Below are positions 8,690 through 16,215 of a stretch of DNA of 64,000 bases, one piece after another. A model generated the notes under the pieces. The model did no database searches. It saw only the letters and a program-made list of their open reading frames with translations, and was not told the origin of the DNA. Numbering within the stretch: position 1 is the first letter of the stretch; each line of letters opens with the position of its first letter. A program made the position numbers and the translations under genes. Source of the DNA: Streptomyces zagrosensis (lineage in GTDB: Bacteria > Actinomycetota > Actinomycetes > Streptomycetales > Streptomycetaceae); NCBI RefSeq assembly GCF_014203645.1, contig NZ_JACHJL010000003.1:471031-535030 (forward strand), read 5' to 3'.

Positions 8690-10141
8690 ATGCACGCGCC
8701 CACCAGCCCGCCATCCGAACCCGTCCCCGAACCCGGCCCAGGCCCCGAACCCGAACCTGACCCCGCGACCACGCCCCCGGCCAAGCCTCCCACCGCGTCG
8801 GTGCTCGGCTCCGAGCGGAGCGGGGGCGAGGACGGCGGGGCGGCAGCGGCAACCGTGCGGCACTGGATCGCGGCCCACGCGCACCCGCTCCCGGACCTCG
8901 GCGCCCGCGCCCCCCTCAACCAACTCGCGCCGCTACGCACCATGATCGGCGAGGCGCGCATCGTCGGCCTCGGCGAGGCGACCCGGGGCGCGGCCGAACT
9001 GACCACCCTCAAGCACCAGTTATTCCGCTACCTCGTGGAGGAGTTGGGATTTCGCTCGCTGGCCCTGGACGAGGACTGGTCGAAGGGGCTCCAGTACGAC
9101 GCGTACGTGCGCGGCGCCGTGGTGCCCGGCTACGGCGGCGACGGACCGGTGGGCCCGCGTGAACTGCTCGCCGACGCGTGGAAGCCACACCGCAGCGCGG
9201 AGTTCCTGGCCGTACTGCACTGGATACGCGCCTTCAACCAGCGCCACCCCGATGACCAGGTACGCATCGTCGGCCTCGACTACGGCGCGGTGCAGGCGCA
9301 CTCCTACGACGCGGTAACCGACCACGTCCGCACTTCGGCCCCGAAACGGCTGCCCGAACTCACAGACCTGTACGCGGAGCTGCGCCCGTCCCAGTCGATG
9401 GCAGAGCACGGCCGCTGGTACGTCGAACTGCCCGACCAGCGCCCCATCCGCGACCGCGCGCGACAGGCCCGCGCACTCGTGGCGAGCCTGCCACCGAGCG
9501 ACGCCCAGGCGCTCGCGCTGCGCCATACGCGGGTGATCGAGGGCTACTACGCGCATCACGCCAGCGGCGCCCCGGGCGGAGCGCTGGCCAGCAGCGACGA
9601 AGGTGCCGCTGGCGGCATCGACGGCGCTTTCTCGGGTATCGACGACACCCCCTCGCTGATGGCCGAGAACGCGATCTGGTGGCACGAGCACACCGGCCAC
9701 AAGATCGCCTTCTGGAGCGGGCTGGGCCACACCGCGAACGGCGCCCCACTCACCGTCTCCTTCCCGCCCGCACCCGCGTCCCCCGCCACGCGGTGGAATG
9801 AGGGCGGGGCGCTACGGCGACACTTCGGCGCCGGCTATGTCTCGGCGGCCCTGATGTTCGGCACCGGCGAGGCGATCCACTCCATTGCGCCACCGTCCCC
9901 CGAACTCGCCGACGCCGTCCTCAGCGCCGCACGCCCCGACCCCTACCTCCTCGACCTACGCGCCCCCCAACCAGTCGCCGCCCACGCCTGGTTCGCCGCC
10001 CCGGCCAAGGTACGGGTGATCGGTCCGCTCTACGAGGCGGAGCGAGACGCGGACCACCACATCGCGGGCGGCCGACTCACCGAGTGGTTCGACGTGGTGG
10101 CGTGGGTGCCGAGGGTGAGCCCGCTGGACTGGCTTCCCTGA
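8690..10141 (+). CDS. Erythromycin esterase family protein with altered active-site motif
   Basis: 483 residues from ATG 8690, chosen for GAGGAG at 8678-8683. The first ~55 residues are Pro/Glu-rich and look unstructured. The Ere-like domain starts near residue 60. The family motif normally reads GEATHG with a catalytic His; here it is 'GLGEATRG' with Arg in that position. Other family features are present: 'LALDEDW', 'IVGLDYG', 'YYAHHA', 'WWHEHTGHKIAFWSGLGHTAN'. Members hydrolyse macrolide esters or act on unknown esters. With the His replaced, macrolide hydrolysis is doubtful. Confidence 0.85.
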   Translation: MHAPTSPPSEPVPEPGPGPEPEPDPATTPPAKPPTASVLGSERSGGEDGGAAAATVRHWIAAHAHPLPDLGARAPLNQLAPLRTMIGEARIVGLGEATRGAAELTTLKHQLFRYLVEELGFRSLALDEDWSKGLQYDAYVRGAVVPGYGGDGPVGPRELLADAWKPHRSAEFLAVLHWIRAFNQRHPDDQVRIVGLDYGAVQAHSYDAVTDHVRTSAPKRLPELTDLYAELRPSQSMAEHGRWYVELPDQRPIRDRARQARALVASLPPSDAQALALRHTRVIEGYYAHHASGAPGGALASSDEGAAGGIDGAFSGIDDTPSLMAENAIWWHEHTGHKIAFWSGLGHTANGAPLTVSFPPAPASPATRWNEGGALRRHFGAGYVSAALMFGTGEAIHSIAPPSPELADAVLSAARPDPYLLDLRAPQPVAAHAWFAAPAKVRVIGPLYEAERDADHHIAGGRLTEWFDVVAWVPRVSPLDWLP

Positions 10142-10198
10142 CGGGGAGGGGGAGGGAGGCGGCGGTGGGCCGGGAGGACTGGGCGCAGGTGGGGTGGT

Positions 10199-11083
10199 TT
10201 ATCGCGTGGGCGCGTCGTCGTGGGCGTTCCCGGCTGACTGCTCGACTGCCTTCCCGGCTACGTGCTCGGTTATCTTCGCGGCTGCGTGCTCGGTTGTCTT
10301 CGCGGCTGCCTTTTCGCCTGTCTTCTTGCGAGCGGTCACCAGCGCGAAGCCGAGGTATTCGCCGCCGTCAGCGGTCAGCATGTCAATGACCTGCTGATTC
10401 AACCGACGCATTTCCGGCGACTGTTCGACCCCTGCTCGCGCCCACAACAACCAGTCTCGCCAGCCATCCTCTTGGAGCCGAGCGGAGGTGACCTCGACCA
10501 GTTCGGTGATCTCCCACTGGAAGCGCCACCACTCGGGTGAGTGCCAAGTGATGGCCTCCCAGCCGACGACGGCCTTGATGTGAGCGGGGACCGTTCCGAT
10601 CTCACGCACCTCGCGCGTCATCCCGGGTGTCGCGATGCCCAGTTGGCCACCGGGCCGCAGAAAGCGTGCGAGATACGGGAGGTAGCTGTCGGCCGTTCCG
10701 AAATACTCGAACGCGTCGATGCTGACGATCGCGTCGAAGCTCTCTTCCTCGAACGGCAGCGCGTGCGCCTCCGCCTGCACGGCCTCCACCCGGTCCCCGA
10801 CCCCCGCCTCGGCGAAGACGGCCGCAGCCTCGTCCGCCCCGATCCACCAATCGGCGGCGACGACCCGTACCCCGTACTCGCGGGCCAGGAACACGGACGT
10901 CGCCCCCTTCCCCGACCCGAGATCCAGCACCCGCATCCCCGGCCGCAGATCGAGATTCCGGGCGAGATCTTCGAGGAGCCACAGCGGATGCGGCCCCATG
11001 TCGAGGCCGAGCAGCCAAGCGGGGTCATACCGCGAAGAGCGGGGATAGCGGTCGGGGCGCACGAGATCGTCTATGGCAGTCAC
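10199..11083 (-). CDS. SAM-dependent class I methyltransferase
   Basis: 294 residues from ATG at 11083. Motif I is 'VLDLGSGKGATSVFLAREYG' at about residues 53-72, motif II acidic 'VVAADWW', and later motifs 'FDAIVSIDAFEYFG' and 'LRPGGQLGIATPG' follow the methyltransferase 11/25 pattern. The C-terminal ~45 residues are a Lys/Ala/Thr/His-rich tail with repeated 'EKAAAKTTEHAAAKITEHVAGKAVEQ', an alanine/lysine-type repeat often seen in DNA- or RNA-associated tails. The substrate is unknown. It is convergent with the esterase gene. Confidence 0.87.
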   Translation of the reverse strand: MTAIDDLVRPDRYPRSSRYDPAWLLGLDMGPHPLWLLEDLARNLDLRPGMRVLDLGSGKGATSVFLAREYGVRVVAADWWIGADEAAAVFAEAGVGDRVEAVQAEAHALPFEEESFDAIVSIDAFEYFGTADSYLPYLARFLRPGGQLGIATPGMTREVREIGTVPAHIKAVVGWEAITWHSPEWWRFQWEITELVEVTSARLQEDGWRDWLLWARAGVEQSPEMRRLNQQVIDMLTADGGEYLGFALVTARKKTGEKAAAKTTEHAAAKITEHVAGKAVEQSAGNAHDDAPTR

Positions 11084-11177
11084 GGCCCCCGACTGAAGCC
11101 GATGCTCGCGTGTGACGCAACGGGGTTAACCGATCCGCGTGGACCGCTGGGCCGGTTGCGGGCTGCCCGGTCGGGCT

Positions 11178-11450
11178 TCAGCAGTCGAACGTGCCCCTCT
11201 TGATCGTACGAAGGAGGCTCGCGAGCCCGTTCGGGGTGACGGTGAGAATGTCGCCCGGGCGGTCGCTTTCGCGGAGGTGGATGGCGGTTTCGGTAGCGCC
11301 TAGTTCGACGCAGTTCTCCTCAACCCCGCCTCCGGAATAGGACGTCTTGCGTCAGGAGATGAGCATAGGCGGCGTGCCTATCTCGACACTTTCGTCGGTC
11401 GCGCCACCGCTTGAGAAGGATGACTTGCGCCCTTCGGTTGAAGAGTTCAC
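11178..11450 (-). pseudogene. DUF397 protein gene interrupted by an in-frame TGA
   Basis: One frame from GTG 11450 (AAGGGA just upstream) encodes 90 codons of DUF397 sequence with a TGA as codon 33 (11354-11352). Before it: 'KSSFSSGGATDESVEIG'. After it, still in frame: 'KTSYSGGGVEENCVELGATE' and a DUF397 end, 'LLRTIKRGTFDC'. Both halves are recognisable DUF397 units, the small partners of Scr1-type XRE regulators in Streptomyces. A single nonsense change explains the break. The upstream frame ends in a GTGA overlap with this start, but no intact regulator gene remains there. The paired regulator was probably lost. Confidence 0.7.
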
Positions 11451-11592
11451 GCGGGGTCCCTTCGCATGTCTTGCAGGATGCGGTGGATGAAGTTCCGCGA
11501 AGCCTCGGCGCGCCGGGCCGCCGCGAACGGCGAACTGTGAGGCTCCGCGTTCCTCGGTGCCGGGCCGGTGGCGGCCGGGACGGCAACCGGCG

Positions 11593-12294
11593 TTAGGGAG
11601 CCAGCACGTCCAGTTCGGCCATCGCGCCCACGGTGATCTCGCGGGTCAGGGACTCCGCACGGGCCGCGTCCCGCTCTCGTATCGCCTCCGCGACGCGGAC
11701 GTGCAAAGTGACTGCTGCGGGGTCCGGGTCGGAGAACATGACGTGGTGCTCGGTCCGCCCGGTCAGCACCTCGGCCACCACGTCGCCGAGCCGCGCGAAC
11801 ATCTCGTTGCCCGACGCGTTCAGCACCGTTCGGTGAAAGGCCATGTCGTGGACCAAATACGTATCGAGTTGCTGGCCGCGTGAGGTGGCCACCATGCCCA
11901 GGGCGTGCCTGGTCAGCTCCGTGCACTGGTCCGGTGTGGCCAGTCCGGCCGCGAGCCCGGCCGCGACCGGCTCGACCGCGGACCGCAGCACCGTGAGCGA
12001 GCGGAGTTGGCGCGGCCGGTCGGCGCCCGCCAGGCGCCAGCGGATGACCTGCGGGTCGAAGACGTTCCACTCGTCGGTAGGGCGGACCGTCACGCCGACG
12101 CGGCGCCGGGACGCCACCAGATACATGGATTCCAGTACCCGCACGGCCTCGCGTATCACCGTGCGGGACACCTCGAAGCGCCGCTCCAGCTCGTCCGTGC
12201 GCAATACGGTCCCGGGCGGGTACTCGCCTGCCGTGATCGCCGGTCCGAGAGACGCCAGTACCCGAGCGTGCAGCCCCTGCCCCTGGATTTCCAT
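11593..12294 (-). CDS. gntR: GntR/FadR-type transcriptional regulator, likely gluconate operon repressor
   Basis: 233 residues if translated from ATG 12294; an in-frame ATG at 12327 would add 11 residues, and neither has a good ribosome site. The winged helix is at about residues 10-70 ('YPPGTVLRTDELERRFEVSRTVIREAVRVLESMYLV'). A FadR-like C-terminal domain (FCD) follows with metal-site His residues ('HDMAFHRTVL', 'HHVMF'). The gene is divergent from gntK, with gntP beyond, the usual arrangement for a gluconate-responsive repressor. Effector and operator are inferred from context only. Confidence 0.85.
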   Translation of the reverse strand: MEIQGQGLHARVLASLGPAITAGEYPPGTVLRTDELERRFEVSRTVIREAVRVLESMYLVASRRRVGVTVRPTDEWNVFDPQVIRWRLAGADRPRQLRSLTVLRSAVEPVAAGLAAGLATPDQCTELTRHALGMVATSRGQQLDTYLVHDMAFHRTVLNASGNEMFARLGDVVAEVLTGRTEHHVMFSDPDPAAVTLHVRVAEAIRERDAARAESLTREITVGAMAELDVLAP

Positions 12295-12327
12295 GATGGC
12301 CAGCCTACGGCGAAGCCCCTCATGCAA

Positions 12328-12404
12328 TTAAGTATGACTTTTACGTCACAGTCTCTTGAATACGTCGTACCTATACGTGAAGGTGTGGGGCGTCGTCGAG
12401 GTCG
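12328..12404. promoter_or_regulatory. Divergent gntR/gntK control region with ATACGT direct repeats
   Basis: This AT-richer spacer holds ATACGT at 12360-12365 and again at 12373-12378 (13-bp step), with a related TTACGTCA at 12351-12358. It is the only shared upstream space of gntR and gntK, so these are candidate GntR sites. Confidence 0.45.
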
Positions 12405-12947
12405 ATGAAGACAGCGAGGTTGTTCATGCAAGCCCCCCACGTCGTGGTCGTCATGGGCGTGTCCGGTACGGGCAAGTCCACGATCGGCCAGTCGCTCGCC
12501 GCGCTCCTCGGCGTCCCGTACGCCGAGGCCGACGACTTCCATCCGCCGGAGAACATCACCAAGATGTCGGCCGGCATGCCGCTGGACGACGCGGACCGTG
12601 TGCCGTGGCTCGATGCCATCGGCGCTTGGGCCCATGACCGGACAGGCCTGGGCGGCGTCGTGAGTTGCTCGGCGCTCAAACGGGCCTACCGGGACCGGCT
12701 GCGCGCCGCCGCACCCGACGTCGTCTTTCTGCATCTGACCGGCGACCGTGCGCTGATCGCCGACCGGCTGCGGGACCGCAAGGGCCACTTCATGCCCGAG
12801 GCGCTGCTCGACTCCCAATTCGCCGACCTTCAGCCACTCCAGGACGATGAGCGCGGGGTGGAGGTGGACGTCACGCCGCAACCCTCGGTCATCACCCAGC
12901 GCGCCGTGGAGGAACTGGCCCGGTTGGACGCCGACCGTCCGGCCTAG
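12405..12947 (+). CDS. gntK: Gluconokinase
   Basis: 180 residues from ATG 12405; ATG 12426 with GAGG 6-7 bp upstream is an equally good start (173 residues). The Walker A 'GVSGTGKST' is near the N-terminus. 'EADDFHPPENITKMSAGMPLDDADR' is the gluconate kinase signature region, followed by 'CSALKRAYRDRLR' and 'HFMPEALLDSQFADLQP'. It phosphorylates gluconate to 6-phosphogluconate for the pentose-phosphate pathway. It lies between gntR (divergent) and the gntP permease. Confidence 0.93.
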   Translation: MKTARLFMQAPHVVVVMGVSGTGKSTIGQSLAALLGVPYAEADDFHPPENITKMSAGMPLDDADRVPWLDAIGAWAHDRTGLGGVVSCSALKRAYRDRLRAAAPDVVFLHLTGDRALIADRLRDRKGHFMPEALLDSQFADLQPLQDDERGVEVDVTPQPSVITQRAVEELARLDADRPA

Positions 12948-13395
12948 CCCATCCGCCCGCTCGCGGCTCCTCCGGCCCTCCCGTCTGGTGTTTCCAGCCG
13001 CCGGGATCGGCTCCCCGGCGTACGCGACGCGGTGGCGCAGCGGCGCGGCTGCGTTTCGCTTTCGGTCCGGACACCACCCGTGCGCCCGTACCCGGTTGCG
13101 GGCCTCGACCGGGTACGGGCCCCGTTGGACCGGACCGACAGCAGTCCGGCTGCGTTCCGCAGTCAGGCCGCATGGGCCGGGGCCACTCGGCCCAGGCCGC
13201 TGGGCCAGCGATTCAGGCGGCCAGCCGCTGGGCCGCCGACCCTCAGACCTAGGCGGGGCCGTCCCCACGCCGGCCCCGCCTAGCCCCCATACCCGTCCCG
13301 CTCGCCCTTCCCGTCCCGGTCAGGACCCTCGCCTCACTCGCCCCGTCTATCCCACCCGCCTCGTACCCGTACGCGTACACGTAAGGAACCGTCCC
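12948..13395 (+). other. 448-bp gntK-gntP spacer with a 13-bp perfect hairpin
   Basis: No convincing gene is present. GCCCGTACCCGGT (13084-13096) pairs perfectly with ACCGGGTACGGGC (13108-13120) over an 11-nt loop, a likely terminator or attenuator between kinase and permease. A 10-bp palindrome GTACGCGTAC (13369-13378) lies 17 bp before the permease start. Degenerate GGCCAGCCGCTGGGCC-like repeats occur at about 13180-13240. Confidence 0.5.
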
Positions 13396-14793
13396 GTGAG
13401 CAGTCTCAGCGTCGAGATGCTGGCAGCGGATACCGCCGAGCCCATCACCTCGGCAGGTCACGCGCAGCTGGGCATCGCCGTACTCGTCGGCATCGCCGTC
13501 ATCGTTCTTCTGATCACCAAGTTCAAGCTGCATGCGTTCCTGTCGCTGACCATCGGCTCGCTGGCGCTCGGCGCTGCCGCGGCGGCACCGTTGGACAAGG
13601 CCATCGCGAGCTTCACGGCCGGGCTTGGGTCCACGGTCGGTGGCGTGGGCGTACTGATCGCACTCGGCGCGATCCTCGGCAAGCTACTCGCGGACTCGGG
13701 CGGCGCGGACCAGATCGTGGACACGATCTTGGCCAAGGCCAATCAGCGCACCATGCCCTGGGCGATGGCCTTGATCGCGGGCATCATCGGGCTGCCGCTC
13801 TTCTTCGAGGTCGGCATCGTGCTGCTGATCCCGGTCGTGTTGCTGGTCGCCAAGCGCGGCAACTACTCGCTGATGCGCATCGGCATCCCGGCCCTGGCGG
13901 GCCTGTCCGTGATGCACGGCCTCGTACCGCCCCACCCGGGTCCGCTCGCCGCCATCGACGCGATCGACGCCAACCTCGGCGTCACGCTGGCCCTCGGTGT
14001 CCTCGTCGCCCTTCCGACCGCCATCATTGCCGGCCCCGTCTTCGCCCGCTACGCCGCGCGCTGGGTGGACATCGCCCCGCCCGAGGGGCTGATTCCGCAA
14101 CGGCCTTCGGAGGAGCTTGAGCGACGGCCCAGCTTCGCCGTCACGGTCGGCACGGTGCTGCTTCCGGTCGTGCTCATGCTGAGCAAGGCGCTGGTGGAGA
14201 TCGTCGTGGACGATCCGGAGAACCACGTCCAGCGCGTCACCGACGTGGTCGGCTCGCCGCTGATCGCGCTGTTGGCCGCCGTCCTGGTGGCGATGTTCAC
14301 GCTCGGCCGGGCCGCGGGCTTCGCCAGGGAGCGGCTGTCAACGATCGTGGACAAGTCGCTGATCCCGATCGCGGGCATCCTGCTCATCGTCGGCGCGGGT
14401 GGCGGCTTCAAGCAGACGCTGATCGACATCGGCGTCGGCCAAATGATTTTGGACTTCTCCAACGACTGGAACGTCTCGCCCCTGCTGCTCGCCTGGCTGA
14501 TCGCGGTCGGCATCCGGCTCGCTACGGGCTCCGCCACGGTGGCCACCATTTCGGCGGCCGGCCTGGTCGCGCCGCTCGCGGCCGACATGTCCACCACCCA
14601 TCAGGCGCTACTCGTGCTCGCCGTGGGCGCCGGCTCGCTGTTCTTCAGCCACGTCAACGACGCGGGTTTTTGGATGGTGAAGGAGTATTTCGGGATGAAC
14701 GTCGGCCAGACGATCAAGACCTGGTCACTGATGGAAACGATCATTTCGGTCGTCGCGGGTGGCCTCATCCTGCTGCTCTCCCTCATCATCTAG
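13396..14793 (+). CDS. gntP: Gluconate:H+ symporter, GntP family
   Basis: 465 residues from GTG 13396 (AAGGA at 13383-13387). The protein is almost wholly hydrophobic with about 12 spans. Family segments include 'GGVGVLIALGAILGKLLADSGGA', 'GLPLFFEVGIVLLIPV', 'GLVPPHPGPLAAI' and 'GSLFFSHVNDAGFWMVKEYFG', all diagnostic of GntP/GntT permeases. It imports gluconate with protons for gntK. The long, hairpin-bearing spacer after gntK suggests its own promoter or attenuated read-through. Confidence 0.95.
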   Translation: MSSLSVEMLAADTAEPITSAGHAQLGIAVLVGIAVIVLLITKFKLHAFLSLTIGSLALGAAAAAPLDKAIASFTAGLGSTVGGVGVLIALGAILGKLLADSGGADQIVDTILAKANQRTMPWAMALIAGIIGLPLFFEVGIVLLIPVVLLVAKRGNYSLMRIGIPALAGLSVMHGLVPPHPGPLAAIDAIDANLGVTLALGVLVALPTAIIAGPVFARYAARWVDIAPPEGLIPQRPSEELERRPSFAVTVGTVLLPVVLMLSKALVEIVVDDPENHVQRVTDVVGSPLIALLAAVLVAMFTLGRAAGFARERLSTIVDKSLIPIAGILLIVGAGGGFKQTLIDIGVGQMILDFSNDWNVSPLLLAWLIAVGIRLATGSATVATISAAGLVAPLAADMSTTHQALLVLAVGAGSLFFSHVNDAGFWMVKEYFGMNVGQTIKTWSLMETIISVVAGGLILLLSLII

Positions 14794-14813
14794 CGCCGTT
14801 TCCGTACGGCCTG

Positions 14814-14850
14814 TCCGGTGCGCTGGGCTGGGCTGGGCTGGGCTGGCGCA
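14814..14850. repeat. GGGCT pentamer tandem repeat
   Basis: Immediately after gntP the sequence repeats GGGCT/GGCTG several times (about 14821-14845). The 180-bp gap holds no gene. Confidence 0.5.
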
Positions 14851-14972
14851 CTGTGCTGGGCCGGTGCGCCGCCGTCCGGCGTGCGGTGCGGGCCGTGAGT
14901 CAACCCGCGCCCGCGCCGCGGCCTGACTTCCAGTCGGACGGGTGGGGTTTCCGCGCGGTGGAGTGACGATTC

Positions 14973-16130
14973 TTGGTGCGGCAACAGCCACTGCGCCACG
15001 CTCGCCGGATGGATGTACAGCAAGCGCAATGGGACCCGGACCGAGACCACACACCGGACCGAGGCGGGGATCGAGACCCGCAGCACGGGTGGGGCTGGGA
15101 CCGAGCTCCGGAGCGTGGCCAAGTCCGAGACCCGCAGCACGGGTGGAGCTGGGACTGGGATCGAGCCCCGCACCGTAACCGGGTACGGGACTGGGACCGA
15201 GCCTCGGAGCGCGGCCGGGGCTCAGACGGGAGCCGAGGTCTGGGCTACCAGCGTGACCGGGAGCCCGACCTGGAGCGCGCTGCGCAACGCGGTCGGGGGC
15301 GCGATGCGCGGCCCGACCCGGAGCACGGTCGCCCCCGGAGTACGGAACCGGAGGCAGCCCGCAGCCCGCAGTTCGGCGCGGCCATGGACGTACGGCCCGG
15401 CGCGGCCATGGACGTACGGCGAGCGAGGGCGTCCGACCCACAGCACGACGCGGTTCCCGACGCGACATGCGGGGCGCCGCCCCTGCCCCAGCAGGCAGCG
15501 GCACCCTGGCCGACGCAGACCCCGGGGGCGCCGGTGCCGCCCAAGGAACGAACCGGGGTAGTGGAGGGCAGCAGGCTCCGCCTACGCGAGTTACTGCCGG
15601 CAGACGTGGACGCCGTATTGGCGATCTTCGGCGACCCGAGAACTACGCGAGTGCTCGGCATGCGGCCCTTCCAGCGTTGCGACGCGGCCGAACTGGTCGA
15701 GCAAGCCATGGCCACCGCGCGACAGCAGCCGCGCACGCGCTACCGGCTCGGCGTCAGCCGGGCAGGGTCACAGGAGTTGATCGGCTCGGTGCAGCTGATC
15801 GTGCAACGGCCGTCCGGGAGCGAGGCCGTTCGTATCGGCTACCGCAGTGCCGAGGTCGGCATCGCCCTCCGTGCCGATGAGGTCAGCATTGGCCATAGCG
15901 TTGAAATTGGCTACCTCCTCGGGGTGTTGGGCTTCGATCGGCTCCATCTGCACCGCATGTGGGCGAGCTTCATGTCCCATAACGAGACTGCCCAGCGCGC
16001 CGCCGAAGAGTCGGGGATGGTCCGCGAGGGCGTGCTGCGGCACCACGGATACGCGGACGGCACCTGGCACGACATCGTCCAATACTCGATCCTCGAAGAG
16101 GACTGGGCCGCCCTGCTGGGCCGTCGCTGA
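14973..16130 (+). CDS. GNAT acetyltransferase with a long charged repeat N-terminus
   Basis: The frame can start at TTG 14973 (GGAG at 14960-14963), GTG 14976 or ATG 15009, giving 374-385 residues. The C-terminal ~185 residues are a RimJ/RimL-like GNAT domain ('SRLRLRELLPADVDAVLAIFGDPRTTR', 'EIGYLLGVLGFDRLHLHRMWASFM', 'NETAQRAAEESGMVREGVLRHH'). The first ~190 residues are Arg/Asp/Gly/Trp-rich with repeated 'RDPQHGW' units and are not part of the fold. A family member is usually ~180 residues, so the N-terminus doubles its length. The true start could be near the domain (around 15560). Substrate unknown. Confidence 0.75.
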   Translation: MVRQQPLRHARRMDVQQAQWDPDRDHTPDRGGDRDPQHGWGWDRAPERGQVRDPQHGWSWDWDRAPHRNRVRDWDRASERGRGSDGSRGLGYQRDREPDLERAAQRGRGRDARPDPEHGRPRSTEPEAARSPQFGAAMDVRPGAAMDVRRARASDPQHDAVPDATCGAPPLPQQAAAPWPTQTPGAPVPPKERTGVVEGSRLRLRELLPADVDAVLAIFGDPRTTRVLGMRPFQRCDAAELVEQAMATARQQPRTRYRLGVSRAGSQELIGSVQLIVQRPSGSEAVRIGYRSAEVGIALRADEVSIGHSVEIGYLLGVLGFDRLHLHRMWASFMSHNETAQRAAEESGMVREGVLRHHGYADGTWHDIVQYSILEEDWAALLGRR

Positions 16131-16215
16131 ACCACCGCGTTCACGGTGAACCACGCCACCCCTGCGCCGCGTTTCGACAGCATCGCCGCTGCGTGCTGGC
16201 CGCACCGCCCAGCCA

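Noticed and set aside
11447..12070. Minus-strand frame ending in a GTGA overlap with the DUF397 start
   Set aside because: Most of it is out of frame within gntR and no start codon with a ribosome site lies near its unique part; at best a remnant of a lost regulator.
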